Shown here piece by piece: positions 44,421-53,606 of a DNA stretch of 64,000 bases. Under the pieces are notes generated by a model. It did not search any database and was not told the DNA's origin. It saw nothing but the letters and a program-made list of their open reading frames with translations. The DNA lies in the NCBI RefSeq assembly GCF_000235565.1, contig NC_017527.1, positions 1,302,001 through 1,366,000 on the forward strand, given 5' to 3'. The position numbers were made by a program, and so were the translations under genes. The DNA is from Methanothrix harundinacea 6Ac (GTDB taxonomy: Archaea > Halobacteriota > Methanosarcinia > Methanotrichales > Methanotrichaceae). How positions within the stretch are numbered: the stretch's first letter is position 1; each line of letters opens with the position of its first letter.

Positions 44421-44969
44421 GTGGCCATAACCTTCGACCCGTCGACGAGGCTCGACCACATCGAGGAGTACCTGGGCAGGTTTCACCTCAACCTCACCTT
44501 TGAGGAGGGGAGGGTTCAGCTCCTCCGGCTCCGGCTGACGGGCTACAAGCTCGCGGCGGAGATCGGGGACGGCGAAGGGAGGGCGAGGGTCGACGCGATG
44601 ATCAAGAAGGGCTACCAGAAGCTGGGGGAGCACTGGGAGAGAGAGTCCCCCGATCCTTACGACGACCCCTGCACCGCTCAGTACGAGCTCCTGGCGGAGC
44701 TCCGGTCCTACGTCTACCGGGACCTCTCCGAGCCGTTCATGGCCTTCATCCGGGCTGAGTTCAAGAAGATCTTCATCCCCACTCTTCGCCTCCTGACGGA
44801 GCTTTGCAGATCTCCGAACAAGTACACCTGGGAGCAGGTGAAGCGCCAGCTCCAGGAGATCATGGCGGAGGTCGAGGTCGACGTCGAGTGGGAGGTCTGC
44901 GACGCCTACATGAAGGGGTACCTAGCGAAGGTCTCGGGGATCCTCGAGATCGAGGCGGGGGAGGGGTGA
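44421..44969 (+). CDS. Conserved-looking protein of unknown function (182 aa)
   Basis: Initiation at GTG 44421 is supported by GGGGTGATGCG just upstream. The product is soluble and largely helical, with many aromatic residues: HIEEYLGRFHLNLTFEEG, KKGYQKLGEHWERE, YELLAELRSYVYRDL and ELCRSPNKYTWEQVKRQL. I do not recognise a family and see no catalytic motif. Normal codon use and a good ribosome-binding site argue that the gene is real. It is convergent with the trpD-like gene. Confidence 0.7.
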   Translation: MAITFDPSTRLDHIEEYLGRFHLNLTFEEGRVQLLRLRLTGYKLAAEIGDGEGRARVDAMIKKGYQKLGEHWERESPDPYDDPCTAQYELLAELRSYVYRDLSEPFMAFIRAEFKKIFIPTLRLLTELCRSPNKYTWEQVKRQLQEIMAEVEVDVEWEVCDAYMKGYLAKVSGILEIEAGEG

Positions 44970-44996
44970 TCCCCCCATCCCTCTCCTTCCCGGCCT

Positions 44997-46109
44997 TCAA
45001 TTTCCTACCCGATCGAGGAGGGCGTTGAGGATCTCGGCCCCGGCGAGGGGATCGGAGTTCTGGGCGGAGATCCACTCGCCGAGCTTCTTCAGGGCGTCTC
45101 CCGACCGGAGGATCTCCTTTGAGATCGAATACCCCTCCGGGAGGCTATCGGCCTTCCCGGATAGGAGGAGGATCGGGGCGGAGTTGATGCAGATGGCAGC
45201 CTCCCTCGGCCCCCCCTCCCGGCCGGCCAGGACCCGGAGGAGCACCGTCGCCTCCTCCGTTATATCTTCACGAGGGAGGAGATCTCTTTCGTCCACCGGG
45301 TCCGCCCCGAAGTCTCGGGGCAGCAGGTCGAAGGTCGCGATCCTGCCATCTCCCCGGAGCTCCGCGACGAGGGTCCTCCCCGAGGGGGATACCTCGTCCA
45401 TCCCCCTCCGGCCGTCGGCGGAGAGGCCGCAGACGACCATCGCCCTGGAGTAGCCGATCATCCTCATCGCCTCCGCCGTGGGGACTACCAGCTCTTTTGA
45501 GTAAACTCCCCTCAGCCCCAGGCGGGGCATGGCGGGGTTGGCGAGGGAGCCGGCTATGTTCAGGACCGTCCCGAACCTGATCTTGGAGAGGATCCGGCCC
45601 AGGCCCAGGGGATGGACCAGGGGGCTCATCCCGTTGAAGATCCCTATCCCCGCCCTCTCGATGCTCCTTTTGACCAGGAGGGGGCCTGCCTCCACCTCCA
45701 CCCCCAGCGCCTCCAGGATGTCGATCGTCCCGCAGCGGGAGGTGATCGCCCTCGCGCCGTGCTTGGCCATGGGGACCCCGGCGGCGGCGGCGACGATCGA
45801 AGCCGCCGTGCTGATGTTGAAGGTATCGACGCCGTCCATCCCCGTCCCGCAGTTCTCGAAGAGCTCCCCGGAGACCTGGGGATCGACCTTGACGGTGTCG
45901 AGGTCGTATATCGCCTCCCACCCCCCAGCGATCTCCTCGGGGGAAGGCCCCTTGGCGGTGATCGCCGCAAGGAAGGCCCCCTGATGGGCGTCGGTCTGCT
46001 CGTCTGACAGCACCGAAGAGAACATACCCTTCGCCTCCTTCCTGGTGAGGCTCTCCCCGGCTATCAGCCGGTTCAGCTTAGATCCAAACTCCTCCATCGA
46101 GTCTTTCAA
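44997..46109 (-). CDS. TrpD-like phosphoribosyltransferase (divergent paralog)
   Basis: The 370-residue protein has the anthranilate phosphoribosyltransferase fold: TDAHQGAFLAAIT, ENCGTGMDGVDTFNIST, AAAAGVPMAKHGARAITS, FGTVLNIAGSLANPAMPRLG and MDEVSPSG. Differences from true TrpD are GTGMD for GTGGD and KHGARAITSRCG for the usual KHGNRSVSS-type loop that holds anthranilate and PRPP. No other trp gene is near. It follows a zinc alcohol dehydrogenase gene by only six bases. I infer a related reaction on another aromatic or nucleotide substrate. Confidence 0.75.
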   Translation of the reverse strand: MKDSMEEFGSKLNRLIAGESLTRKEAKGMFSSVLSDEQTDAHQGAFLAAITAKGPSPEEIAGGWEAIYDLDTVKVDPQVSGELFENCGTGMDGVDTFNISTAASIVAAAAGVPMAKHGARAITSRCGTIDILEALGVEVEAGPLLVKRSIERAGIGIFNGMSPLVHPLGLGRILSKIRFGTVLNIAGSLANPAMPRLGLRGVYSKELVVPTAEAMRMIGYSRAMVVCGLSADGRRGMDEVSPSGRTLVAELRGDGRIATFDLLPRDFGADPVDERDLLPREDITEEATVLLRVLAGREGGPREAAICINSAPILLLSGKADSLPEGYSISKEILRSGDALKKLGEWISAQNSDPLAGAEILNALLDRVGN

Positions 46110-46115
46110 TATCCT

Positions 46116-47153
46116 TCACCTTCCAGATTCCGTCAACACCGCCTTCAGACCCCGGCGCCGCTCGGCGTGATCGAGGCCCGCCGATATCTTCCTGAGGGGG
46201 ATCCTCATGGTGAATAAGCCGCGGACGTCCACGCCCCTGGAAGTGATCAGCTCCAGGGCCTCGCCGTTCTCGGCCCGGGTGCAGCCGTAGGCCCCGGCGA
46301 TCAGATGCTCCCGGTAATGGAGCAGGTTCAGATCCAGCCTCGGCCGCTCGAAACTCGGAGGGAGCCCTGAGAAGAGGGAGATCCGGCCCCGGGGGGCGAG
46401 GAGAGCGAGGAGGGAGCCGTCGACGGGGCGATCCCGGCTCGCCAGGATCGCGACGTCAAAGCCCCTCCCGTCGGTCGCCTCCATCGCCCCATCCTGGAGA
46501 TCCTCTCTCCCCGGCCGGAGGACCTGATCCGCCCAGCCCTTCGCGATGCGGGCCCGCTCCTCCAGAGGCTCGGCGATCGCCACCATCGAGGCACCCCTTT
46601 CCTGGGCCAGGATGGCGTGGAGGACCCCGGCGGGGCCTGCGCCGAAGATAATAACCGAGTCCCCCTCGGAGACCCCCACCCGGTCCTGGGCGTTGATGGA
46701 GCAGGCTAGGGGCTCGGCGAGGGCCGCCTCTTCGAAGGTGGCGGGTTCGGGGATGGGGAAGACGCCCCCATCCCTCACCGACTCCGCCGGGACGGCGAGC
46801 CGCTCCGCAAACCCGCCGTCGAGGCTGAACCCGAGGATCCGGACCTTCCCGCAGAGGTTTTCCGCCCCTCTCCTGCAGGAGGGGCACTTTGCGCAGGATA
46901 CGCCGGGGTATATCTGGACCCGCTCGCCGACCCTGGGTCCGGCCCCGTCCCTCTCGGCGACGACCCCGGAGACCTCGTGGCCGAGGATCCGGGGGCATAC
47001 CAGGTCCCGCTGCCCCTGCCTCACCATTTTCACGTCGGTGCTGCATATCGAGCAGGCCTCGACCTCCAGGACCAGTCCCCCCGGGGGGCAGGCCGGGTCG
47101 TCCACCTCCTGGAGGGAGATCTCTCCCGGCCCCTCCAGCACCGCCGCCATCAT
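46116..47153 (-). CDS. Zinc-dependent alcohol dehydrogenase (MDR family)
   Basis: The 345-residue protein contains the catalytic zinc region (EACSICSTDVKMV, ILGHEVSGVV), the structural zinc loop with cysteines in CAKCPSCRRGAENLC, and the nucleotide fold VIIFGAGPAGVLHAILA. It resembles sorbitol or threonine dehydrogenases. The substrate is unknown. It lies just upstream of the TrpD-like gene in the same direction, so the two probably act in one pathway. A TATA-like GGTATATAAC is seen near 47255 on the plus strand; GTTATATACC is its reverse-strand reading. Confidence 0.88.
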   Translation of the reverse strand: MMAAVLEGPGEISLQEVDDPACPPGGLVLEVEACSICSTDVKMVRQGQRDLVCPRILGHEVSGVVAERDGAGPRVGERVQIYPGVSCAKCPSCRRGAENLCGKVRILGFSLDGGFAERLAVPAESVRDGGVFPIPEPATFEEAALAEPLACSINAQDRVGVSEGDSVIIFGAGPAGVLHAILAQERGASMVAIAEPLEERARIAKGWADQVLRPGREDLQDGAMEATDGRGFDVAILASRDRPVDGSLLALLAPRGRISLFSGLPPSFERPRLDLNLLHYREHLIAGAYGCTRAENGEALELITSRGVDVRGLFTMRIPLRKISAGLDHAERRRGLKAVLTESGR

Positions 47154-47440
47154 GGGAAAAATTCTCCTTTTGTTTTGAATGATCTCTCCATATCTTCCCC
47201 CTCTATCAGGGTGAATACCCTTATTGGGACGAGCTTAAAGGGGTCTATCGGGTATATAACATTTGTGTATTATTAGAAAAGATTGACCAAAGATCAAGGA
47301 AACTTTAGTTATTTCAATGAATATCTCTAAAAGTCGGAGGGTCGAGGAGAGGAAGGCGGCTGCCGAATCGGATTATAGGGGAGATCCAGCCACTGACCTC
47401 CGATGCCTGGGCTGGAGGAGGCCGGGCGGCTCCCCCTGGA

Positions 47441-48274
47441 TTAAGAGGATAGGAGGGGCAGGGGGTACCTCTCCCTTATCTCCCCCTCCCTCAAAGCCTG
47501 AAGGCCGATCTCCTCCAGGGCTCCGGATATCTTCTCCCTCTCGGCGGACCGGAGAGACTTCCGGTCGAGGTAAGCTCCCACCGCCTCCGACTTCATCCTC
47601 GCCTCCTCGACGATCTCAAGATCGAGGTCTCTCGCCTGGTACTTCGAGAAGAGGTGTCCGAAGGCGATCTTCGTCTCCAGGAGGAGCCGGTTCTGCCTCG
47701 TCACGTAATGGCCGCCGCCGAATCCGAGGAAGGCGGGAGGATGAAGCTCCTCTAGGTCCAGGATCGACCTCGCCACCGCCTCGCCGGCGGCGGGGTCCGA
47801 CCACTCCCGCTCACAGCTTCCGATCTCCGCGAAGAAGGATGGCACGGTCAAATTGGTGGGGCCGTGGTGGGTCGCCTCGAGGGTCACCTCAAACCCCTCT
47901 ACGGGGTGGGCGACGAGGTTCGATATGAAGGACTTGAGGGCTCCGGGGGCGGCGACGGCCAGCTCCCTCGCCCTCCCTCCCAGGACCGCCTCTCCTGGGT
48001 TTCCCGAGAAGTGGCCGCAGAGGCGGGGCGCCCCATCCTTCGCCTGATGCCTCGAGGCGAAGACTATGAGGGCCGGGGAGAGGCCCATCCCCTCCAGCCT
48101 CTCCTCCAGCCCCTCGAGGCCGATCAGCCTCTCCTCCAGGAGGACGAGGCGAAAGTTTCGGAGCCGGCGGAAGGCTCCCCCCTCCTCCCAGGATCCTAGC
48201 CCCAAGAGATGGTCGGCGATGTTCAGGCTTGCGGGGTCGGCGGTGGTGGCGATGACGGCGATCTCATCATTCAT
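47441..48274 (-). CDS. dtdA: D-aminoacyl-tRNA deacylase (archaeal DtdA/GEK1 type)
   Basis: The 277-residue protein shows LIVFASRHQAKDGAPRLCGHF, VTLEATHHGPTNL and FLGFGGGHYVTRQN, the conserved histidine blocks of the archaeal/plant deacylase family. It removes D-amino acids mischarged on tRNA and depends on zinc. The start overlaps the stop of the regulator gene upstream by four bases, so the pair is translationally coupled. Confidence 0.92.
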   Translation of the reverse strand: MNDEIAVIATTADPASLNIADHLLGLGSWEEGGAFRRLRNFRLVLLEERLIGLEGLEERLEGMGLSPALIVFASRHQAKDGAPRLCGHFSGNPGEAVLGGRARELAVAAPGALKSFISNLVAHPVEGFEVTLEATHHGPTNLTVPSFFAEIGSCEREWSDPAAGEAVARSILDLEELHPPAFLGFGGGHYVTRQNRLLLETKIAFGHLFSKYQARDLDLEIVEEARMKSEAVGAYLDRKSLRSAEREKISGALEEIGLQALREGEIRERYPLPLLSS

Positions 48275-49332
48275 ACGTCCGTCTCAACTTCCAGCATAGA
48301 CTTCACCATGGGGGCGTAGTCGGTCTTCCTAACCTTCAGATCCCGCAGAGGCATGATGACGTAGCTGGGCCTCTCTTCCACCAGCCCCACCTCGCTGAGG
48401 GCCTTCACCTCCAGGTCCATCCTCTCCTTCATCTCCACGTAGCACTGGGAGAGGAAGGAGCCGAAGATCTCCCCGGGCTGGATGTAGCTGTATACCGCTG
48501 CCCCGATCCGCCTGAAGGAGGAGTAGATCCTCATCATCTCCTCGGCCGTCGCCTTCGGCCGGACGTTTATGTGGTAGAAGATCATCAGCTCGCACCCGAT
48601 CTTCTTCCAGTTGACGTTCGCCTGCCGGGCTAGGAGCCCGCTCTGGAAGAATTTGTTCCTCTTCCCCGATATGGTGGGCCGAGAGATCCCAGTCCTGCGG
48701 GAGAGCTCCAGGTCCGAGAGGGCAGGATACTTGACGAAGGCGAGGAGGGCCAGCCTATCCTTCTCGGTGAGCTTCACCTCCTCCTCGGGGGCCTCCTCCT
48801 CGATGGGAGGCTCGTCCAAAAGGTCGGTCCTCCCCAGGTTGAAGGTGTTGTTCACCGCCAGGGCCGAGTCCCAGGAGACCCGGGTCAGGGAGAAGGGATA
48901 GTGGTAGCACCGGATATCGTCGACGAAGCCCGCGTCCTTGTAGTCGTCCATGACGGGGTTGAAGACCCTCTTGAAGTCGGTGTAGCTCCTGGAGTAGACC
49001 ATGGAGACCGAGTCGGAGTCGGTGGCGGAGTGGAAGACGCAGTGGGGATGGTCGACCCACTCACCGAACCCGAGCTTCTTCCCCCTCACCTCCACGGGGG
49101 CGTTGGGCCTGTATCGGGTGAAGACCGCGGTCATCATCTCCGCCCCCACCCCCATCCCGGAGGGGACGTTCAGAAGCTGGACCATCTCCCATTCCCTGAA
49201 CTTCCTTTTGCTCTTGAAGATCGTCGATCGGTCCACCCCGATCTTGCCGGCGAGATCTATGTCGCTCAGGCCGGGGTACCGGGCAAGGCCGTAGAGGACC
49301 AGCTTCTCTTTTGATGTAAGTTTCAGAGGCAT
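48271..49332 (-). CDS. Regulator with two winged helix-turn-helix/sensor repeats
   Basis: The 353-residue protein is an internal duplication. Each half begins with an Lrp-like HTH (KLTSKEKLVLYGLARYPGLSDIDLAGKIGVDRSTI and, from about residue 190, LTEKDRLALLAFVKYPALSDLELSRRTGISRPTI, shown here as key blocks SDIDLAGKIGVDRSTI and SDLELSRRTGISRPTI). An alpha/beta domain follows each. It resembles double-Lrp regulators of Methanosarcinales, such as those affecting methanogenesis genes, but I cannot assign an ortholog. It overlaps dtdA by four bases. Confidence 0.8.
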   Translation of the reverse strand: MPLKLTSKEKLVLYGLARYPGLSDIDLAGKIGVDRSTIFKSKRKFREWEMVQLLNVPSGMGVGAEMMTAVFTRYRPNAPVEVRGKKLGFGEWVDHPHCVFHSATDSDSVSMVYSRSYTDFKRVFNPVMDDYKDAGFVDDIRCYHYPFSLTRVSWDSALAVNNTFNLGRTDLLDEPPIEEEAPEEEVKLTEKDRLALLAFVKYPALSDLELSRRTGISRPTISGKRNKFFQSGLLARQANVNWKKIGCELMIFYHINVRPKATAEEMMRIYSSFRRIGAAVYSYIQPGEIFGSFLSQCYVEMKERMDLEVKALSEVGLVEERPSYVIMPLRDLKVRKTDYAPMVKSMLEVETDV

Positions 49333-49458
49333 CTTGCCTCCAATCTACATTTTTTACTATTAATAGATTGCCTTTTTTGCTTTTTGGGTTGAATGTCGCT
49401 ACATATCAGAGAAATCAGGATGACATTTTTAGCAGGAAAGGGGGAGGCCTCCGGCCCC

Positions 49459-50109
49459 TCAGTCGAGATCGGCCGTCCTCCTCCTCTCTCGAACGAGGAA
49501 CGGCGAATCGTGGCCAGGCACCACCACCTCCGCCACCTCCACGATCCTCGCCATGGACCTCAGCGCCATCCCTCGGTCTACATGGAGGCGGGGGGGGACC
49601 CACTTCAGATAGTTTCCCATCAGGGGGAGGGCGTCCCCCGCCACCACGATCCGCCGGGGAGATTCGCAGACGACGGATATGCTGTCGGCGGTGTGGCCGG
49701 GGGTCTCCATGATCCAGACGCCGGGGGCGATGAGGTCCCCCTCCTCAAGCCCGCCCTTCCCTGAGAGGATCCGGGCTCTGGAGAAGAGGCGGTTATTTCC
49801 GGAGTGGTCCGGATGGTCGTGGGTGTTGACGACGATGTCAACATATTCGGGGGCGAGCCCCAGCTCCTTCAGCCGATTCGTGATCGGCTCGCCCTCGCCT
49901 TCGCATCCGGTGTCGACGACGATCTTCCTCGAACCTGCGAGGATCAGGGTCGCCGAGGACCGGGCCTCCAGGATCGTCCCATCCTCGTCCCTGACGAGGC
50001 GGCCTGGCTTCAGGAGGACCGCCCGAGGCGGGGCCGGGATCTGTGCCGTCACCTCTGCACCCATCAAATTCACCATCCTCCGAGTTTGAGCCTCGGAGAG
50101 GACCCTCAC
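49459..50109 (-). CDS. Metallo-beta-lactamase-fold hydrolase
   Basis: The 216-residue protein has IVVDTGCEGEG, the metal site VNTHDHPDHSGNN, METPGHTADSI, VVAGDALPLMG and a last ligand in VVPGHDSPF. This glyoxalase II-like set binds two metals and hydrolyses esters, thioesters or phosphoesters. The GTG start overlaps the purB stop by four bases, so it is co-translated with purB, although no functional link is known. Confidence 0.88.
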   Translation of the reverse strand: MRVLSEAQTRRMVNLMGAEVTAQIPAPPRAVLLKPGRLVRDEDGTILEARSSATLILAGSRKIVVDTGCEGEGEPITNRLKELGLAPEYVDIVVNTHDHPDHSGNNRLFSRARILSGKGGLEEGDLIAPGVWIMETPGHTADSISVVCESPRRIVVAGDALPLMGNYLKWVPPRLHVDRGMALRSMARIVEVAEVVVPGHDSPFLVRERRRTADLD

Positions 50110-51446
50110 CTCAGGAGGGGCGCCAGCTTCGAGACGAGCCGGTCGACCTGCTCGACGGCGGTGCCGATGTACCGGTGGGGGTCGAGGAGCCGGTCGATCT
50201 CCTCGGAAGATAGGTGGGCCGCCACCGTCTCCTCCTCGGCCAGGACCGAGGCGAGGGTTCTATCCTCCTCAACGGCCCTCATGGAGGAGCTCCTCATGAT
50301 CTCGTGGGCCTTCTGCCTTCCGACGCCCCTCTTTGCCAGCTCCACCATCACCGACTCCGCCATGTTCAGACCCCGGAGAAGCTGGAGGTTTCTCTCGACC
50401 TGCTCCTCGTTTATCGATAGCCCCTCCAGGATCCGGGCGGTGAGGGCGAGGATGTGGTCGGTGAAGATGAACGCCTCGGGGAAGAGGATCCTCTCGCAGC
50501 TGGAGTTGGTGAGGTCCCTCTCGTCCCAGAGGGGGATGTTCGCGAAGGCCGGCTCCATCTGGGCCCGGACGATCCGGGCGAGGCCGCAGACCTGCTCCGA
50601 CTTGATGGGGTTTCTCTTGTGGGGCATGGTGCTCGATCCGACCTGTCTTTTGCCGAAGACCTCGGAGACCTCGGCGATCTCGGACCTCTGGAGGGTCCTG
50701 ATCTCAACGCAGATCTTGTCCAGGGTCGAGGCGACCAGCCCCATCCAGCAGATCATCTCGGCGTGGCGGTCCCTCTGGACGACCTGGTTTGAGACGTCCA
50801 CCTCGGTCAAGTCCAAAAGCTCCATCACCCTCGCCTGGATCTTCATGCCGTCGGCGCCGAAGGCGGCCTGGGTCCCCACGGCTCCGCTCATCTTCCCCAC
50901 GGCGGCCCGGGGCTTCATCTGGGCGAGCCTCTCCAGGTGGCGGGCCATCTCCGAGGCCCAGACCGCAAACCGGAGGCCGTAGGTGGTGGGAACCCCGATC
51001 TGGCCGTGGGTCCTCCCGGCGCAGACGAGCCCCTTATGTTCCTCGGCCCGCGCCAGCAGGACCCTCAAGACCCGCTTCACCTTCTCCTCCAGGACGGCGA
51101 GGGAGGCCTTGATCTGAAGCCCCGTCGCCGTGTCCAGGATGTCGTTGGAGGTGGCGCCGAGGTGGACCCACTCCCCCGCCTCCTCGCAGGCCTCGGCGAG
51201 GGCGTGGACGACGGCCATCATGTCGTGGCCGATCTCGTCCTCTATCTCTTTCGCCCGCTCGGGGCTTGCCCCCTCGGCGGCCCGGCCGATGTCGTCCGCG
51301 GCACCCGGGGGGATCAGGCCCAGCTCCTCCTCGGCCCGGGCGAGGGCCGCCTCGACCCGGAAGAGGCAGCGGAACCTGTACTCCTCCGACCAGAGGTCCT
51401 TCATCTCCGGATTTCCGTAACGATACTCGATGGGATGGATCGCCAT
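50106..51446 (-). CDS. purB: Adenylosuccinate lyase
   Basis: The 446-residue enzyme has the N-terminal HPIEYRYGNPEMKDLWSE, WVHLGATSNDILDTATGLQ, GRTHGQIGVPTTYG and the superfamily signature GSSTMPHKRNPIKSEQV. It acts twice in purine synthesis, on SAICAR and on adenylosuccinate. The frame is complete and normal in length. Confidence 0.97.
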   Translation of the reverse strand: MAIHPIEYRYGNPEMKDLWSEEYRFRCLFRVEAALARAEEELGLIPPGAADDIGRAAEGASPERAKEIEDEIGHDMMAVVHALAEACEEAGEWVHLGATSNDILDTATGLQIKASLAVLEEKVKRVLRVLLARAEEHKGLVCAGRTHGQIGVPTTYGLRFAVWASEMARHLERLAQMKPRAAVGKMSGAVGTQAAFGADGMKIQARVMELLDLTEVDVSNQVVQRDRHAEMICWMGLVASTLDKICVEIRTLQRSEIAEVSEVFGKRQVGSSTMPHKRNPIKSEQVCGLARIVRAQMEPAFANIPLWDERDLTNSSCERILFPEAFIFTDHILALTARILEGLSINEEQVERNLQLLRGLNMAESVMVELAKRGVGRQKAHEIMRSSSMRAVEEDRTLASVLAEEETVAAHLSSEEIDRLLDPHRYIGTAVEQVDRLVSKLAPLLR

Positions 51447-51574
51447 AAGTAAAGCTCCAGTTGGGGATGGCCGCGGGGATAGAAGGAGGTTTTGGTCGCC
51501 CCGACAGAGGTTTTGAAAGGGAGGAAGGAGATCCTGGAGGTCGCCGCCGGGAGGGCTCGCTCCCGGCCGATCAA

Positions 51575-53401
51575 TCAGGCGGAAGCGGCCCGGGGGGCGA
51601 AGAGGAGCCTCTCCCTCTCCTGGACCGCGGCTATCCTCCCTTTTTGGGGCGGGGATGCCGGCGAATGCTCCCTCAAATATCCCACCAGAGCCTCCAGGTC
51701 GCCGACCCCTTCCACCCGATCTCTCCCTCTGGCGAAGGTGGCAAACCCGTCCCCACCCTCGGCGAGGAAGTGGTTTGCCGCCACCCGGTACGTCCCCTGG
51801 GGGTCGATGGGGACTCCGCCGATCTTGATGCTGGAGATATCAACCTTATCTCCCGGCGGAGCCGACCTCCTCCAGGCGTAGATGAGCCCCTCGGAGATAT
51901 GGAGGATCCGGTTTCGTCCCGGCTCGGGGTTGTCGAACTGCTCCTCGAGGACGGCCTTGATCTCCTCCCCCGTCAGGTTGAGGACGATCAGCTTGTTGTC
52001 GAAGGGTTGGACGTTGAAGGCCTCCTGGCGGGTCACCTCCCCCGGCGCCTCCTCTCCCCCCGCCTGATCGAAGAGGAGGTCCGCTCGAATCCCCCCGGGG
52101 TTCATGAAGGCGACTACTGCTCCCATCCCATCCGCCTTGCCGCCACCCTCCCCTCCAGCAGAGGTGGCGAAGAGCTGAGCGTCGGCGATCAGGTTTCCCA
52201 GGGCCGACTCCCCCGATTCGGAGGCGTCCCTCGTTATGTCGGCGGTGACGGACCCGACGACCTCCTCGGCCAGGGGCCCCATGATCCTTCGGTATTTATC
52301 CAGAAGCTCGGATACTGCTCGGTCCTTGGGGACGTCCCTCGTCACCGGCACGTTCTTCGCCCTCGCCTCGACGACGTCGCCGGTCGCCGGGCTGACGACG
52401 AGGTCGATGTCGGTTACGAACTTTCCGTGGGATCCGGCCTGGGTGACGAGCCTTCCGTCCACCATAGATATGTAGGCCTGGTGGCTATGGCCGGTGATGA
52501 AGAGGTCCACATCTCCATCGGTCCGGCGGATGATATCCTCGAGCTCTTCGCAGGGCTCCATCCCCTCGTTCGGAAGCCCCGCCGAGAAGCCGCCGTCGTG
52601 GAGGAGGACGACGAAGATCTCGACCCCCTCCTCCTTCAGGGCTTCGACGCAGCCGTTGATGGCGTCGGCCTCGTCGATGAACTGGAGCCCCGCCACCCCC
52701 GAGGGGACGACTATAGCCGGGGTGCTCTTCAAAGAGGCGCCGATGAAGGCCACCGGGACCCCTCCGGCCTCCCTGACCGCGAAGGGCGGGAATATCGTCT
52801 CCCCGGTCTCCTCGTCGAGGACGTTGGCGGCGAGGTACCTGAAGCCCGCTCCGACGAACCGGTCGCCGTCCTGGCAGCCTTCCTCTGGATGGCAGCAGCC
52901 GTGCTGCATCCTGAAGAGCTCCCCAGCCCCCTCGTCGAACTCGTGGTTTCCGACGGCGGAGTAATCGAACCCCATCAGAGATAAGGCCTCGATCGTCGGC
53001 TCGTCGTGGAAGAGGGCGGAGAGGAGGGGGCTTGCTCCGATGTTGTCCCCCGCCGAGACGAGGATCGTATCGGGGTTGGTGGCGACGAGCCCCTTTATGG
53101 CGGTCGAGAGATATTCGGCACCCCCGACCTCCACCATCAGGGGCTCACATTTGCTGTCATATCCGACGGTCGCCCTCCCCTGGGGCGGCTCCAGCTGGCC
53201 GTGGAGATCGTTTATCGCCAGGATCTGGACCTCGAAGGTCTCGTTCTCCGACCCTCCCGAGGCTTGGCCCGCCAAGGTGAGGGCGATCAGGACCGATAGA
53301 AAGATGTCTGCAAATATGGATCGCGACGTTTTACATCCGGGTTTGAAGGCTGGCAGCGTCAAAACTCCTCCTCGAAAGAATCCAGGGGATGGATTATACA
53401 T
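51575..53401 (-). CDS. Exported 5'-nucleotidase / 2',3'-cyclic phosphodiesterase family protein
   Basis: The 608-residue protein has a signal segment (about residues 30-48, FADIFLSVLIALTLAGQASG). The metallophosphatase domain shows INDLHGQLEP, SAGDNIGASP, GNHEFDEGAG and FITGHSHQAY, and the C-terminal nucleotide-binding domain has VAFMNPGGIRADL and FNVQPFDNKLIVLNLTG. An insert with cysteines (HGCCHPEEGCQDG) is present. The UshA family dephosphorylates nucleotides outside the cell membrane. A start nearer the signal segment is possible. Confidence 0.92.
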   Translation of the reverse strand: MYNPSPGFFRGGVLTLPAFKPGCKTSRSIFADIFLSVLIALTLAGQASGGSENETFEVQILAINDLHGQLEPPQGRATVGYDSKCEPLMVEVGGAEYLSTAIKGLVATNPDTILVSAGDNIGASPLLSALFHDEPTIEALSLMGFDYSAVGNHEFDEGAGELFRMQHGCCHPEEGCQDGDRFVGAGFRYLAANVLDEETGETIFPPFAVREAGGVPVAFIGASLKSTPAIVVPSGVAGLQFIDEADAINGCVEALKEEGVEIFVVLLHDGGFSAGLPNEGMEPCEELEDIIRRTDGDVDLFITGHSHQAYISMVDGRLVTQAGSHGKFVTDIDLVVSPATGDVVEARAKNVPVTRDVPKDRAVSELLDKYRRIMGPLAEEVVGSVTADITRDASESGESALGNLIADAQLFATSAGGEGGGKADGMGAVVAFMNPGGIRADLLFDQAGGEEAPGEVTRQEAFNVQPFDNKLIVLNLTGEEIKAVLEEQFDNPEPGRNRILHISEGLIYAWRRSAPPGDKVDISSIKIGGVPIDPQGTYRVAANHFLAEGGDGFATFARGRDRVEGVGDLEALVGYLREHSPASPPQKGRIAAVQERERLLFAPRAASA

Positions 53402-53606
53402 ATATCTTTGTATCTTTTTAATTTGGCTTATAGTTTAACGGGCGAGCCCGGAGCTCCCCGGAGGGATGGCGGCGGGATCTTCGGGGCGGGCGGTCTTGTG
53501 GCCGAACCCCTGGTCTGAGGATGGAAAGGCGTATATAGTCCCCATCCGTCCAGGTAGCGACCCCTGGGCCGCCCCCTCGGGCCGAAGCGACTCGAGCCAC
53601 CACCCC

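Noticed and set aside
51461-52984. Forward open frame of 507 codons
   Set aside because: It is antisense to the 5'-nucleotidase gene, which has all metal motifs.
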